Shown here one piece after another: positions 48,720 through 60,200 of a stretch of DNA of 64,000 bases (its first letter is position 1; the number at the start of each line of letters is the position of its first letter). Location: positions 62,456,234 to 62,520,233 of the forward strand of contig OY743174.1 in assembly GCA_963555705.1 (NCBI GenBank). Direction: 5' to 3'. The notes under the pieces are model-generated. The model was not told the DNA's origin and made no database searches. It worked only from the letters and a program-made list of their open reading frames with translations. The translations under genes were made by a program, and so were the position numbers. The DNA comes from Ligustrum vulgare. Taxonomy: Eukaryota; Streptophyta; Magnoliopsida; Lamiales; Oleaceae.

Positions 48720-49435
48720 GCGTAAATAAATGTGAAATTTATTTTTAATTATAAAATGCTATAATTAAAATAAAATTAATCGAATGATAAATAAGAAATT
48801 ATAAATTATTTGCAAGAGTATTGTGATCCAAAATATTTATCAATTCAAGTTATTTTAGAGTTAGTATACATATAAATTTATATATCAATGAAATTGGAAG
48901 AGACAACGACCATCATTAAATTAGAAAATTTATTTTTAATTATAAAATACTATAATTAAAATAAAATTAATTGAAGGATAAAAAAGAAACTATAAATTAT
49001 TTTCGAAGAGTATTATAATAAAAAAAATATCTCCATTCAAGTTATTTTAAAAGTAATATAGATATAAATATAGATTAATGAAATTTGAAGAGACAACAAC
49101 CATCATGAAATTAGAAAATATTACATTAATTATAATATATAATAATTAAAATAAAATTAATTGAAAGGACAACTAAGAAATTATAAATTATTGATGATCC
49201 AAAATATTTCTCTATTTAAATTATTTTAAAAGTAGTACAGATATAAATATAGATTGATAAAATTTGAAGAGACAACGACCATCATTAAATTAGAAAATAT
49301 TACATTAATTATAATATAATAATTAAAATAGAATTAATTGAAATGACAAATAAGAAATTATTGAGGGTATTATCATCAAAAAAAGTTTCTCCTTTTAAAA
49401 GACTTTTAGAAATAGTATAGATATAGATATAGATA
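48720..49435. repeat. tandem array, about four copies with period about 180-190 bp
   Basis: GACAACGACCATCATTAAATTAG or a close variant occurs at about 48902, 49083 and 49271. Between them, 'ATAATTAAAATAAAATTAATTGAA' and 'AAGAAATTATAAATTATT' phrases repeat in order. The array ends in a short 'ATAGATATAGATATAG' run. Non-coding. Confidence 0.8.
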
Positions 49436-49647
49436 TTGCTTACTGACTTTGACTGTTGATCATTAGATTCAAACACAAATTTAAATTGCACAATTTCCTA
49501 AATTACTCTTTAATCACGTATATTTTTTATCTCCAATTTTTAACCACACATTTTACATGAAAAAATCCAAATAATCTATTTAAACTCATTATTATAATAG
49601 TTGCAGAATAATTTTGGCACTACTTGGATTTATATATTTGGAGATTA

Positions 49648-50899
49648 GGGTTATTTTCACAAAATACCACTCAAGTTTTAGCAAAATTTCAAACATACAA
49701 CTAAAGTTCTATTGTTACACAAATAGCCACTCAAATTTTAATTGGTTACTCAAAATACCACTTTGTTGACTTTCTTATCCAAAAATTGGCGCAGAGAGTC
49801 CCTAATGTTTGGAAAAATCGCTCAACCAATCCTTAACTTTTTATTTTGATGTAAAAACTCTTAATTTTTATTCTAAATTAACAAAAGTGGTATTTTTTTT
49901 ATTTAAATGACTAATAAGTTTTTAATTTTAAATAGAGAATTTTAAAATTGAGACATAACTTTTGTAAAAGTACAATTGAGCATGCTCATAACTTTGTTTT
50001 TTATATTTAATTAACTAGAATTAGTAGATTATTTTTTTAATATGATTTTATTGATAAAATGGATAATATATGTTTATTATCCATTGGATCAATAAAACCT
50101 TAATAAAAAATAAATAATTCGATAATTTTATTTAATTAAATATAAAAAATAAATAAATAACTCGCTATTATCCATTGTATAACCTACAAATCATTATGAA
50201 CTAAATTACATTAATATTTATTTGGAATAGTTTTTTTGAAAATGATTTCCCCTAAAAATTATTTTCGAACACACATTTTTAAGGGGCTTATAACTTTTTC
50301 TTAATTTTCAAACACACATTATATTAAAAAAAATAATTTTCCACTTCATTTTTGAAAAGATTTATTCAAGTAAAATAATAATTTTTTCTTTTCAAAAATC
50401 TGTTTCTTTAAAAAATCTATTGCAAACAAATGTTAATTTAATTTATTGCATAATAATTTTTAGATTATACAAACAAATTTATATGTATATTATCCATTTA
50501 ATCAATAAAATTCTAATGAGAAAAACATAATCTATTAATTTTAGTTAATTAAATATAAAAACAAAGTTATGAACATGACAAAATGTACTTTGCAAAGGTT
50601 ATAACTCAATAGTAAAATTTTGATTTAAAATTAAGAATATATTGCTCTTTAAATAAAAAAGACAACTTTTGTTAATTTAGATAAAAAAAAGGTTTCTACA
50701 ATAAAATAAAAGTTAAGGATTATTTGAGTGATTTTTCCAAACATCTGTTTGTACCAATTTTAGAATAAGAAAATCAACAAAGTGACATTTTGAGTAATCA
50801 TTTGAAACTTGAACGATAATTTGTGTAACGATTGAATTTCAGTGGTATATTTGAAATTTAATTTTGTTTAAACTTGATCGATATTTTGTGAAATTACCC
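49648..50899. mobile_element. Mutator-like element with inverted arms of about 450 bp
   Basis: The left arm starts GGGTTATTTTCACAAAATA and the right arm, reverse-complemented, starts GGGTAATTTCACAAAATA. Similarity continues inward to about 50100 and 50460. Flanks are ATTTGGAGATTA and ATTTGGATTA, consistent with a 9-10-bp duplication as made by Mutator elements. No transposase is encoded. It lies about 300 bp upstream of the helicase start codon. Confidence 0.7.
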
Positions 50900-51216
50900 A
50901 TTTGGATTAATGCTTGGTTTTTGGTTTTCTTTTGATTATTGGAGTACAGTTTCTGAAAGGACAAAGTTACGCGCAATTCATTCATTTTATAAGTACCTTT
51001 CTATTGAGGGGTACGGGAGGTTGAAGGTTGGGCGGGGGCAGTGATTTTTGACGAAAGAAAATTTTTTCTGATAAAAAGTGGGCGGGTTGATTATTAACTT
51101 TTTAAGTACATGATTATTTCTTGGTTAGATTCATATTACACGCAGCGTTTGAATTTTCTGTAAACAAAGTAGAGGGAAAACCCCACCGCCATGCTTTGAG
51201 CTTCATCTTTCCCAGG

Positions 51217-54200
51217 ATGCATTCGAGGATAAGTTTCTTGTTGGCACGTGCTGCACTGTATCCCGGTCGTTCATCACCGTTCTCACAAAACCCAAGATTA
51301 AGAAGAGTATTTTCAGCCTACAACAATAAATGCAATGCCGGTGACTTTTTTTGGTTGTCTCACTCTTGTCTCTCAAGAAATTTAATTGATTTTGTCACAA
51401 TTCGGCGTGAGTTTAGTGGCTACGCTGCTGAGCAGTTCTCTGATGATGAGTATGAGTGTGATTACGAAAATCACCCGGTAATTTCTTAGTTTGTTTTTGT
51501 TTTTTCTTTTTTGTCTCTAAGTTTGCGCATTTGTTTTAACTGGATTTAATTGAATTATTTATTCTGTTGATAAATGTTTGAGGGCTGAAGGTAAGTCCCA
51601 GTCATGTCCATTATTTATATGATAAAAATATATAAGAAATTACAGTGCCGGGAATAATTAGAATACCCGTTATTTGATGAAGAGTGGTGGAGAGGGGTGA
51701 CAGAGGAGGGTTTCGAAATGGAACCCCTTTTCTAGAGCCTTTTCGTTACGAATCAAAGGTTTAATCTTTCTCCGTATTCTGAGAATATTTCTCCGTATCA
51801 TCCAAAGTTTTGTTAATGGGAATTTCAGGAGCTATTGGATAAAGTTAAGCACAGAATAGAATACCTTATGAATAAAAACAAAATGCTAATCTTGGTTAGA
51901 CTAATGTAATAATAGGTTTTTCATTTTCTAGTTTCAATAGCTGAAATTCCCTACAAGAAAAAAGCACGAAAAGGCTTTAATTCATAATAAGCTAGAAATT
52001 GAAGTTGTTATGACTCTGAACTTTAGTAAATGAAATTCTTAATAAGCATTTGTTGGGTTGCCTTGAAACACGTATCATAATGCCTGAGAAGTAGCTGCAT
52101 GTGAGCATTAAAAAATGGGAAGATCTATAGGACTCAATCAGTCTCTCTTGTTTATGTATGTTGTTATTAAATAATCTGTTTTCCTAGCAATGGACAGAAA
52201 TATATTTACATCAATGCACTTTCTTATGAATGCATGTTTTTATGAAACATTTAAAATGTGGACATAAAGTAGAAGCATAAGAATTCATGACCATGAAATG
52301 TGTGTAATGTAGGCATCATCGTCAGTGGCAAACATTGATGAGTGGAAATGGAAACTCAGTATGCTTTTACGTAGTGAAAACGATCAAGAAATTGTGTCCC
52401 GAGATAAAAGGGACAGGAGAGACTTTGAGCAAATATCCAATCTTGCCAAACGGATGGGCCTTTACTGGTAGAGATCTGCACTTTACATTCTTCCCTTTCT
52501 GTTGTTTACTCATTGGGGATATTCTTGATTTATCATGAATATTACTATCAGTGATATATATGGGAAAGTGGTAGTCGCAAGCAAGTTACCTCTTCCCAAC
52601 TACAGGCCAGATCTCGATGATAAGCGGCCTCAAAGAGAGGTAAAAAGTTTATTCTGTTTGATCCTTGGATGACTTCCATTGAGTTTTTATGTATAGGAAT
52701 TCTATTAATTTATTGGAGAAATGAAATGCTTCAGCTCTTTCCTGCAGGTTGTTATCCCATTAGGTTTGCAAAGGAGGGTGGAGGGTTTGCTACAGGAACA
52801 TCTTGATAGAATGGTGCTGAATTCTGAAAAAGTTGACGACTCTTCAGCCAAAACAGAGGCCGTGGATCAGATTGAACATGTAAATACTGATGAAAATGGA
52901 GATTCTTTCCTAGATGGGTCCGTTATGGAGAAGGTTCTCCAGAGACGGAGCTTGCGCTTGCGGAATATGCAGAGAACTTGGCAGGTATCTTGCACAAGAT
53001 TTTAGTATGTGGATTTGTGCATGTTTTGTCTCTCTGTTGCATTTATCTTAGACTCAGTTTTGGAAGAATTTATAAACGGTTTAATATTTAAATAGATAGA
53101 AATAAATGGTGGGTAAAGTGGATGGTACTTATTGCCTATGGGTCCAGTGGAATGTGTGGTTGAAATGAAGTTTTATCATTTATGAATGATCTATAAATTT
53201 TGCAAAATGGAGACTTATTTTAATTTTAAGCACCTGTTTGAGTTCTTTGAAAACTAATTTTTTTTTGAACTTATTTTCAATCATACATGCTCACAATAAA
53301 ATAATTTTACATGTAAACCCAAAACTTTTTTTTACTTTTTAACCATACATTATCCAAATATCACTATTAAAAATCAATTTTTACAAAAAAATGGAGCTTA
53401 AACAAATCCTAAGTTTCCGCAAAAAGAAAAAAACCTCATGCAAGCATTTCATGCATCTGATGGTACAAATTGTTGATAAATTTATGCCTTGTTCAGCGGC
53501 CACTATTTAGTTTATAAATGAAATCTTGTTGTTTTCAAGGTAAAATATGTGGTTGAAAGGCGATTTTGAAAAAAGAGTGGTTAAAAAGTGGTCTATGAAA
53601 TTATATTGTTTATAAATATGTTTATAAATGACTAAGGAGGCTTGCCCTAGTGGTCAAAGGCACCCCCTTACCGGGGTATACATGGATTCGAGTCACATCC
53701 CTCCCTTTGTAATGTTCAAAAAAAATAATGTTCATAAATGGTCTAAAGAACATATTGTGAAACACATGACTTCCGCATTAGATTTTGGCATCTGCCTTTG
53801 TCCTCCATTCCGTTCAATCAGGATCGGGGGTTTGAATCTTAGCTGGCAGCATTTAAATTTTAATTGTTGGAAGGCAAGTGCTTACATGAGGTAGGGTCAT
53901 GGTGCATGCTGTCGCTCCTCAGGGGTCCTGTCTGCACAATGTAAAGAGGGGTTCATGGGTGAGGAGAATCTTTACCCAAATAACTACTCCAAGCGTACAT
54001 AAACTGTATCCGCATCCGGATTTACATGGAGGACGAACCAAGGGGGAAAACCGCTCGCTCCTAGGATTAATCAGCGAAGTTTGGACACTTAAGTCAAAAA
54101 AAGGAAACGAATAAGAATGTCCATCAAGAGAATTTGATTCTCCTTTTGTTGCTCTTCATAGGAAATCAGATATGGTCGATTTTGTCAGATTTCTATAATT

Positions 54201-57200
54201 ATCCCTTGATGATTTGAGTGGAGTCACTAAGCCGAATCTTCAGAGCAACAATTCTGTTTTAATAATGTACGCTATCGTGAATGAATGTATGTGCATGTGG
54301 TGGAATTTCCACTTGAGGGAAATTCGTTGCTTAATAAAAAGTATGGATGTACATGTAACAAGAAATAATAAATAATAAATGTGCTTCTCAAACATCAGAT
54401 CGGCTTCCTTTGAACTTATACCTAGATTTCACAGAAAATATACCAATGCAGCCTTTTCCATCTCAATAGAACCTGTATGCTGTACGTTTGCAATATGATT
54501 TATTTTAATAAATTGGTGGCATTCTCACTAGAACCTGTATGCTGTACGTTATTTGTGTGGTTGTATAGGTTTCAACAGTCGAGGGGTAAAGGATTAGGAC
54601 TGTTTTAGAAGTGTTGGTCGCTATTGTATGTATATTACACAAAAATTTCAATGTTATTTTTATATCTTACTTATTGATATACCCTTCTTAGCAGTGCTTG
54701 TAATTTGGAATTTTGGTGCTGAAATTAATTTGCTCATTTTCTGCAGGAGTCACCTGAAGGCAAGAAGATGCTGAATTTCAGGAATTCCCTCCCAGCCTTC
54801 AGGGAGAAGGAAAGGCTTCTTCAAGCAATTGCATGCAATCAGGTTTAACTCTGAAATTCATATTATTCCTTCTAATGTTTCCCATGTAGTGTCTTAAACA
54901 AGTAAGATGTGGATACCAACTAATGCCATTGTCTGTAGATTTTTATATTTTTGATTTCTGTTTTGCTTCGTCTTATCATCATAAGTTTATAACGAGCTGG
55001 GTAATGCTTCTTAGACTAATCAAGTTATTATATTTGTTTAAATTATGTCACACATTTTTTCTTAACTCCAATCAATGTAGAAATTATATTGAGCTTATCT
55101 TTTAGTTAGTTTTATAATTTGAACTCTCCACATTTCCTATGCAAATTTTTCAAATTTTTCTCACATTTATTTTCAACCACATATTTCCATGGGACCGACC
55201 ACTTTTCACACTTTTCAACCACACATTCTCCCAAAACTCCAAAATTTCTCAAAATTTTGAAAAAACTACATGGGACCAAACTGGCTCTTAGATAATGTCT
55301 AATGTGTCAAATGGTCTTGTTGGCCCATTGATGCAAGATGGTGATTTCTGAATTCCCCCCCTTTTCTTCATTATTTGTCCTAAATTTGTTTGCCACTCTA
55401 AAGAGCAAAACTTGCCCATTGGCTAATGCTGATCTCATATGTCATGACCCATATGGAGCAGTTCCCCCTGAGTACATGACTAATACCTTGACTTTGATCA
55501 CGATTGATGTTCTAACACCCCATTGACTGTTTTAGTTCTACACCATAGGCTATCATTATTACCGATATTAAAAGGTTCCATTAAGGTGTATTTCTGAGAA
55601 GTAATTTTTATTTTTTATTTTTTTTTGAGATGCAACAATCCATTTTTCAGGGACTAAAAACTTCAATTCAAGTTCTTGCAATAGGAGACGGACACATTTA
55701 ACATTTTTAGTCAAAGTAAATCTTTTGCACTTCTCTGGTGTAAGGACTATGACAGGATGAGGGCAGATTCACTGCAATAGCAAATTCTGCAATACCCTGG
55801 ATACCATGTTTCTTATACTTCTACCACAGGATTCTTGGGAAGAGTAATTTTATTGCCACCACAATTTTTAATTACTACACTACCTTTTAATCACACCACA
55901 TTTAAAATACATTTTCAATAAATACACCACAAAAAATTTACAATCATAACCACAACCCAATAAAAAGTAAAAAAAATAAAAAGATTCACATTGTCTTATC
56001 CCCAAATTACTTTCCACTACCGTCGTCTTCCCCACCAATTCTTCCACCCTTTCTTCCTCAACGAGCTTCCCCACCCATTTGACTTAGTCCGTGTTATTAT
56101 GGTGATGGCAAAGAGAGAATTTTTAGAACTGTGCTTCAATTGGCTTTGCATTTGGGAGGGAATTCAATTGTGGTGATGGCGGGGAACATAGAGTGAAGTC
56201 GGCGGGCCGCCGTTGCCGACAATTTTTCTTAGTATGTGATTCTTGCATAAACCATCATAAATTGCCAACAGATATTGAGGTTCTTTGCTGTACATCCTAA
56301 CCGTCCTTCTGCCTGTTAACACCGAAAAATATAGAAACATCCCTTTTTTTTAATCCAGCAGGCCTGCATTGCTGTTGGGGAACTAGTAGGTGGTGGATGG
56401 GAAAGTAAGACTGGGATAAAAATTTACAGTTAAGGGATTGTAATATATTTATCTATTAATAAATAGGGTATTTACGTCTTTTATTAAAGGTTATTTAAGT
56501 AAATATTAAAATTGGCATTGGGAGACTGCTCCCATCGCTGATGATCTTTAGACTGTTGCCTTTTATGATCTATATTTTTAATGTGGTAGTGTGAGTAATT
56601 GTAACTTTGAGCTAAATGAGGTCCTAGATGTGTTTTCTTGTCCTCAAGACAATTCCTTATAGTATTTCTACCTGCTAACAACCCAATCAATTTATTCTGC
56701 ATCCCCAATGTTTTCTTCCATAGGACTTGTTTACAGAGTATTATATTTTAGAGACCACGAGTATTAAAATTATTGCATTTTACATTTTGTTGAATAGTAA
56801 ACTGAATTCCATTAAATTGGAATGTTATCAAGGCTATATATATTTGATGTCAAACTTTTATGAGTTCTATTTATTTAGAAGTATTCCAGATTTTTCTTGT
56901 GACAACAGGTCGTGGTAATTTCTGGAGAAACTGGATGCGGTAAGACCACCCAACTTCCCCAATTCATTTTGGAGTCTGAAATAGAATCTGGCCGGGGAGC
57001 ATTCTGTAACATAATTTGTACTCAGCCTCGAAGAATATCAGCAATGGCTGTTGCAGAAAGAGTCTCTACGGAGAGGGGAGAGCCTCTTGGTGAATCAGTA
57101 GGCCACTTTCTGCCCTTTCCCTTTCAACTTCTTGTTACTAAAATTAGATTAACACTTGGGTAATTATATTGACACCACTAATTTTGTTAACAACACCACA

Positions 57201-60200
57201 CTTTTCATATTTATTTAATTGATCACAATCAAATTGACTTTAATAACCACCCTTTATATTACTTTTCTTATTTTTGTGTCCTTATGTACACCACAATTTG
57301 TCCATATGCAGGCTACGTGCAAAACTCAGACTTGTTTGATAAAGGAAATCCCGTGTCCACTACACACAATTTGCTTCTGGTCCCAACCAACCCATTATTT
57401 ACTGGTGATGACTGGTTAGAATTTTGATGGAGGTGAGGAGTGAGGACTGGTTTGAATTTTCAGGTTATGAGGTTTTTGGGTAGGCCTGGCTTTGCCAATT
57501 TTAGGAGTTTTGAGGTTCCTTCTAACTCTTTTGCTTATAACCCTCCAAATATACAAGGCCATCTATATTGAAAAGCCATTTACAACCCTCCAAATATACA
57601 AGGCCATCTGACTCAAAATCTATATACAGAGAAAACAACAAATGGCAGCCAATAGGACATCATAAAATAAACATTTGGAGATTTCTAAAATAAATTATTC
57701 ACATTACAAATCGAATCAAAGTTGTTTTTTCCCTGTAATAGAGATGTGTTAGGGGTAGAGAAGATGGAAGAAGTCCATGGATCTGATTGTGGTGTATCAT
57801 ACTACCATGTTTTATTTTAATTTATTTAGTGAAGTTATAATTGTAAAAGGAATGTGGTGATTTATAAAATTCATGTTTTAATAAATGTGTATATATAATG
57901 TGGTGTTGCTAACAAAATTGGTGGTGTCAATATAAACACTTTTTGTGAATTAGTCTTGTGCTGAAAAGACCAACTGAGATTTTTTTGATAGGTTGGCTAT
58001 AAAGTACGATTAGAGGGAATGAAAGGGAAAAATACGCATTTGCTCTTCTGTACTAGTGGTATCTTGCTCCGCAGGCTCTTGAGTGATCGCAACCTGGATG
58101 GTATAACTCATGTATTCATTGATGAAATTCACGAGCGAGGCATGAATGAAGGTGCATATACATGCTTTTAGTTCTCATTTTATTGTTTCATATTTCATTC
58201 TTGACATGCCATTCATCTTCCCTTTTTCAGACTTCTTGCTGATCGTGTTAAAGAACCTTCTCCCACGAAGACGGGATTTGAGATTGATCTTGATGAGTGC
58301 TACTCTGAATGCTGATTTATTTTCTAATTATTTTGGTGGAGCACCAACAATTCACATTCCTGTAAGCAAAAACTTTTACATTCAAGTTATGGTACCAAAC
58401 CAATATTCTAAAATGCGTAATGCGTTGCGATGCGTCGAGGTCAAGAATCAAGAATCACAAGTTTAGGCGTGTCAATGCGAAGAATAAGCGTCATAATGCG
58501 TTTCGTAAGACATTAAATATATTTTTATATAAAAAAAAGATTTTTTACCCTTAATAAAAAATAAAAAAAAAATCGAATTAGGTGGTGCCTAGGCGGTCAA
58601 AAAAATTTTTGACCGCATTTTTACGCTCATACCACTTATTCAACGCGTTTTGGCCGTGCATCGCGCCTAGGCAGCTCATTTTCGCGCATTTTAGAACACT
58701 GCCTGATGGCATTACTTAGTAACTGATTGTCTAGTTTAAATGTATTTTGCATTTTTTATCCAAGTTGGTGGGGGCCTTGTATATGCCTTATCTCTCTATC
58801 AGAAAAAAGATGTTGTATACTAGTAAAACTAGTCTCTTCGCGTTAATGTAGGGCTTCACATATCCAGTAAAAGCTCAATTTCTGGAAGATATATTGGAGG
58901 TAACTGGATATAAGTTGACATCATTTAACCAAGTGGATGATTATGGCCAAGAGAAGATGTGGAAAACACAAAGGCAGCTAACACCACGAAAAAGGAAAAA
59001 TCAGATCACTACTCTTGTTGAGGTAGAAAACCATGTTTAAATGCACCACAGATTTTCTTTGTGTGTTGTATTATAGGTAAAACCAATGGAAAAGTATTTT
59101 TTGTTCACCTTGCAGAAACGACTAAACTTTGTTATGCATCACCGAACCAAGAATTCACTTTATAATACCCCATATTTAATGTTTTACGTTGGTTGACTGA
59201 ACTGTGAGCACATTGTCAAAAGAACTAACCAAGCTTGATCTTAGTAGGTTGCTCGCAGTCCCTTTTTATTATTTCCTTTGGTGCATTTTCTCTCCTTTTT
59301 TTGGTCAGATATGTTTTCCTTACGAAGTAAAAAATGATATTTGTTTACATATATGAGCATTCCATTTGTTCGTGTATATGCACATTATTTGTCTACGTAT
59401 ATGCACAACATTTTTTATGCAAGAAGTGGTTAATTTATTTTTTACTTTTGTTGTCACCGATCAAGCATATACTTCATCTCGACACCGCTTGATGGAATTT
59501 GTGATTTCTGTTTTATACATCTGACTTGATTTTATATTGGCTTTATTTATGTGGGTTTTTACAGTTATTTGTTTGGTACATGTTACTAGTTAAGCTGATG
59601 AAAGAATGCGCCTTGTCCATGTAGCGCCTGCCAAATAAATATCTAAGTAGATTTGTTTATACTGACAGGATGCTCTGAATAAATCAAATTTTGAGAGTTT
59701 AAACTCCAGGGTACACGAGTCTTTGTCTTGCTGGACACCTGATTCTATTGGATTCAATCTCATTGAGGCTGTTTTGTGTCACATATGTCGCAAGGAACGC
59801 CCAGGTGGTGTGTTAGTGTTTATGACAGGGTGGGAGGATATTAGTTGTTTGAGGGATCAAATAAAAGCTCACCCTCTTCTAGGGGACCCCAACAGGGTCC
59901 TGCTGCTTACATGTCATGGTTCGATGGCAACATCTGAACAGGTAAGAGTGTTATATCGTTTAGATTTTTAATTTACATTTCCTCTTTACCACTAGGCACA
60001 ATTAATACAGTTATTCAGTTATTTTCATTATCATTGTTACTTTAGTTACTGTCCGCAACTCTGTTTACTCTTTTGGATAATGTGCAGCTTGTACATTTTT
60101 GGGAATCCAATTTTTTCTGAGATATAGCACGTCCTCAATTCTGTGTTTTCACTAGGATGTTGAAAATATATCAAGATATGTTTTCTGTTGTCAGTACCAC

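Larger units (their letters stand above)
52985..54746 (+). other. helicase intron 4 with SINE and MITE insertions
   Basis: It contains a Tourist-like MITE (about 53230-53390), part of another (about 53490-53635), a short tRNA-like unit (53641-53715) and a SINE copy (53770-54030). No exon-like frame joins the flanking exons better than the direct splice. Confidence 0.7.

Noticed and set aside
53635..53720. Possible tRNA gene
   Set aside because: A- and B-box-like words are present, but acceptor and anticodon stems could not be paired. Kept as a SINE head.
57912..58140. Helicase intron 6 retention as an alternative exon
   Set aside because: The direct splice 57097 to 57992 is in frame with conserved sequence on both sides, and the intron is full of stops and a transposon.
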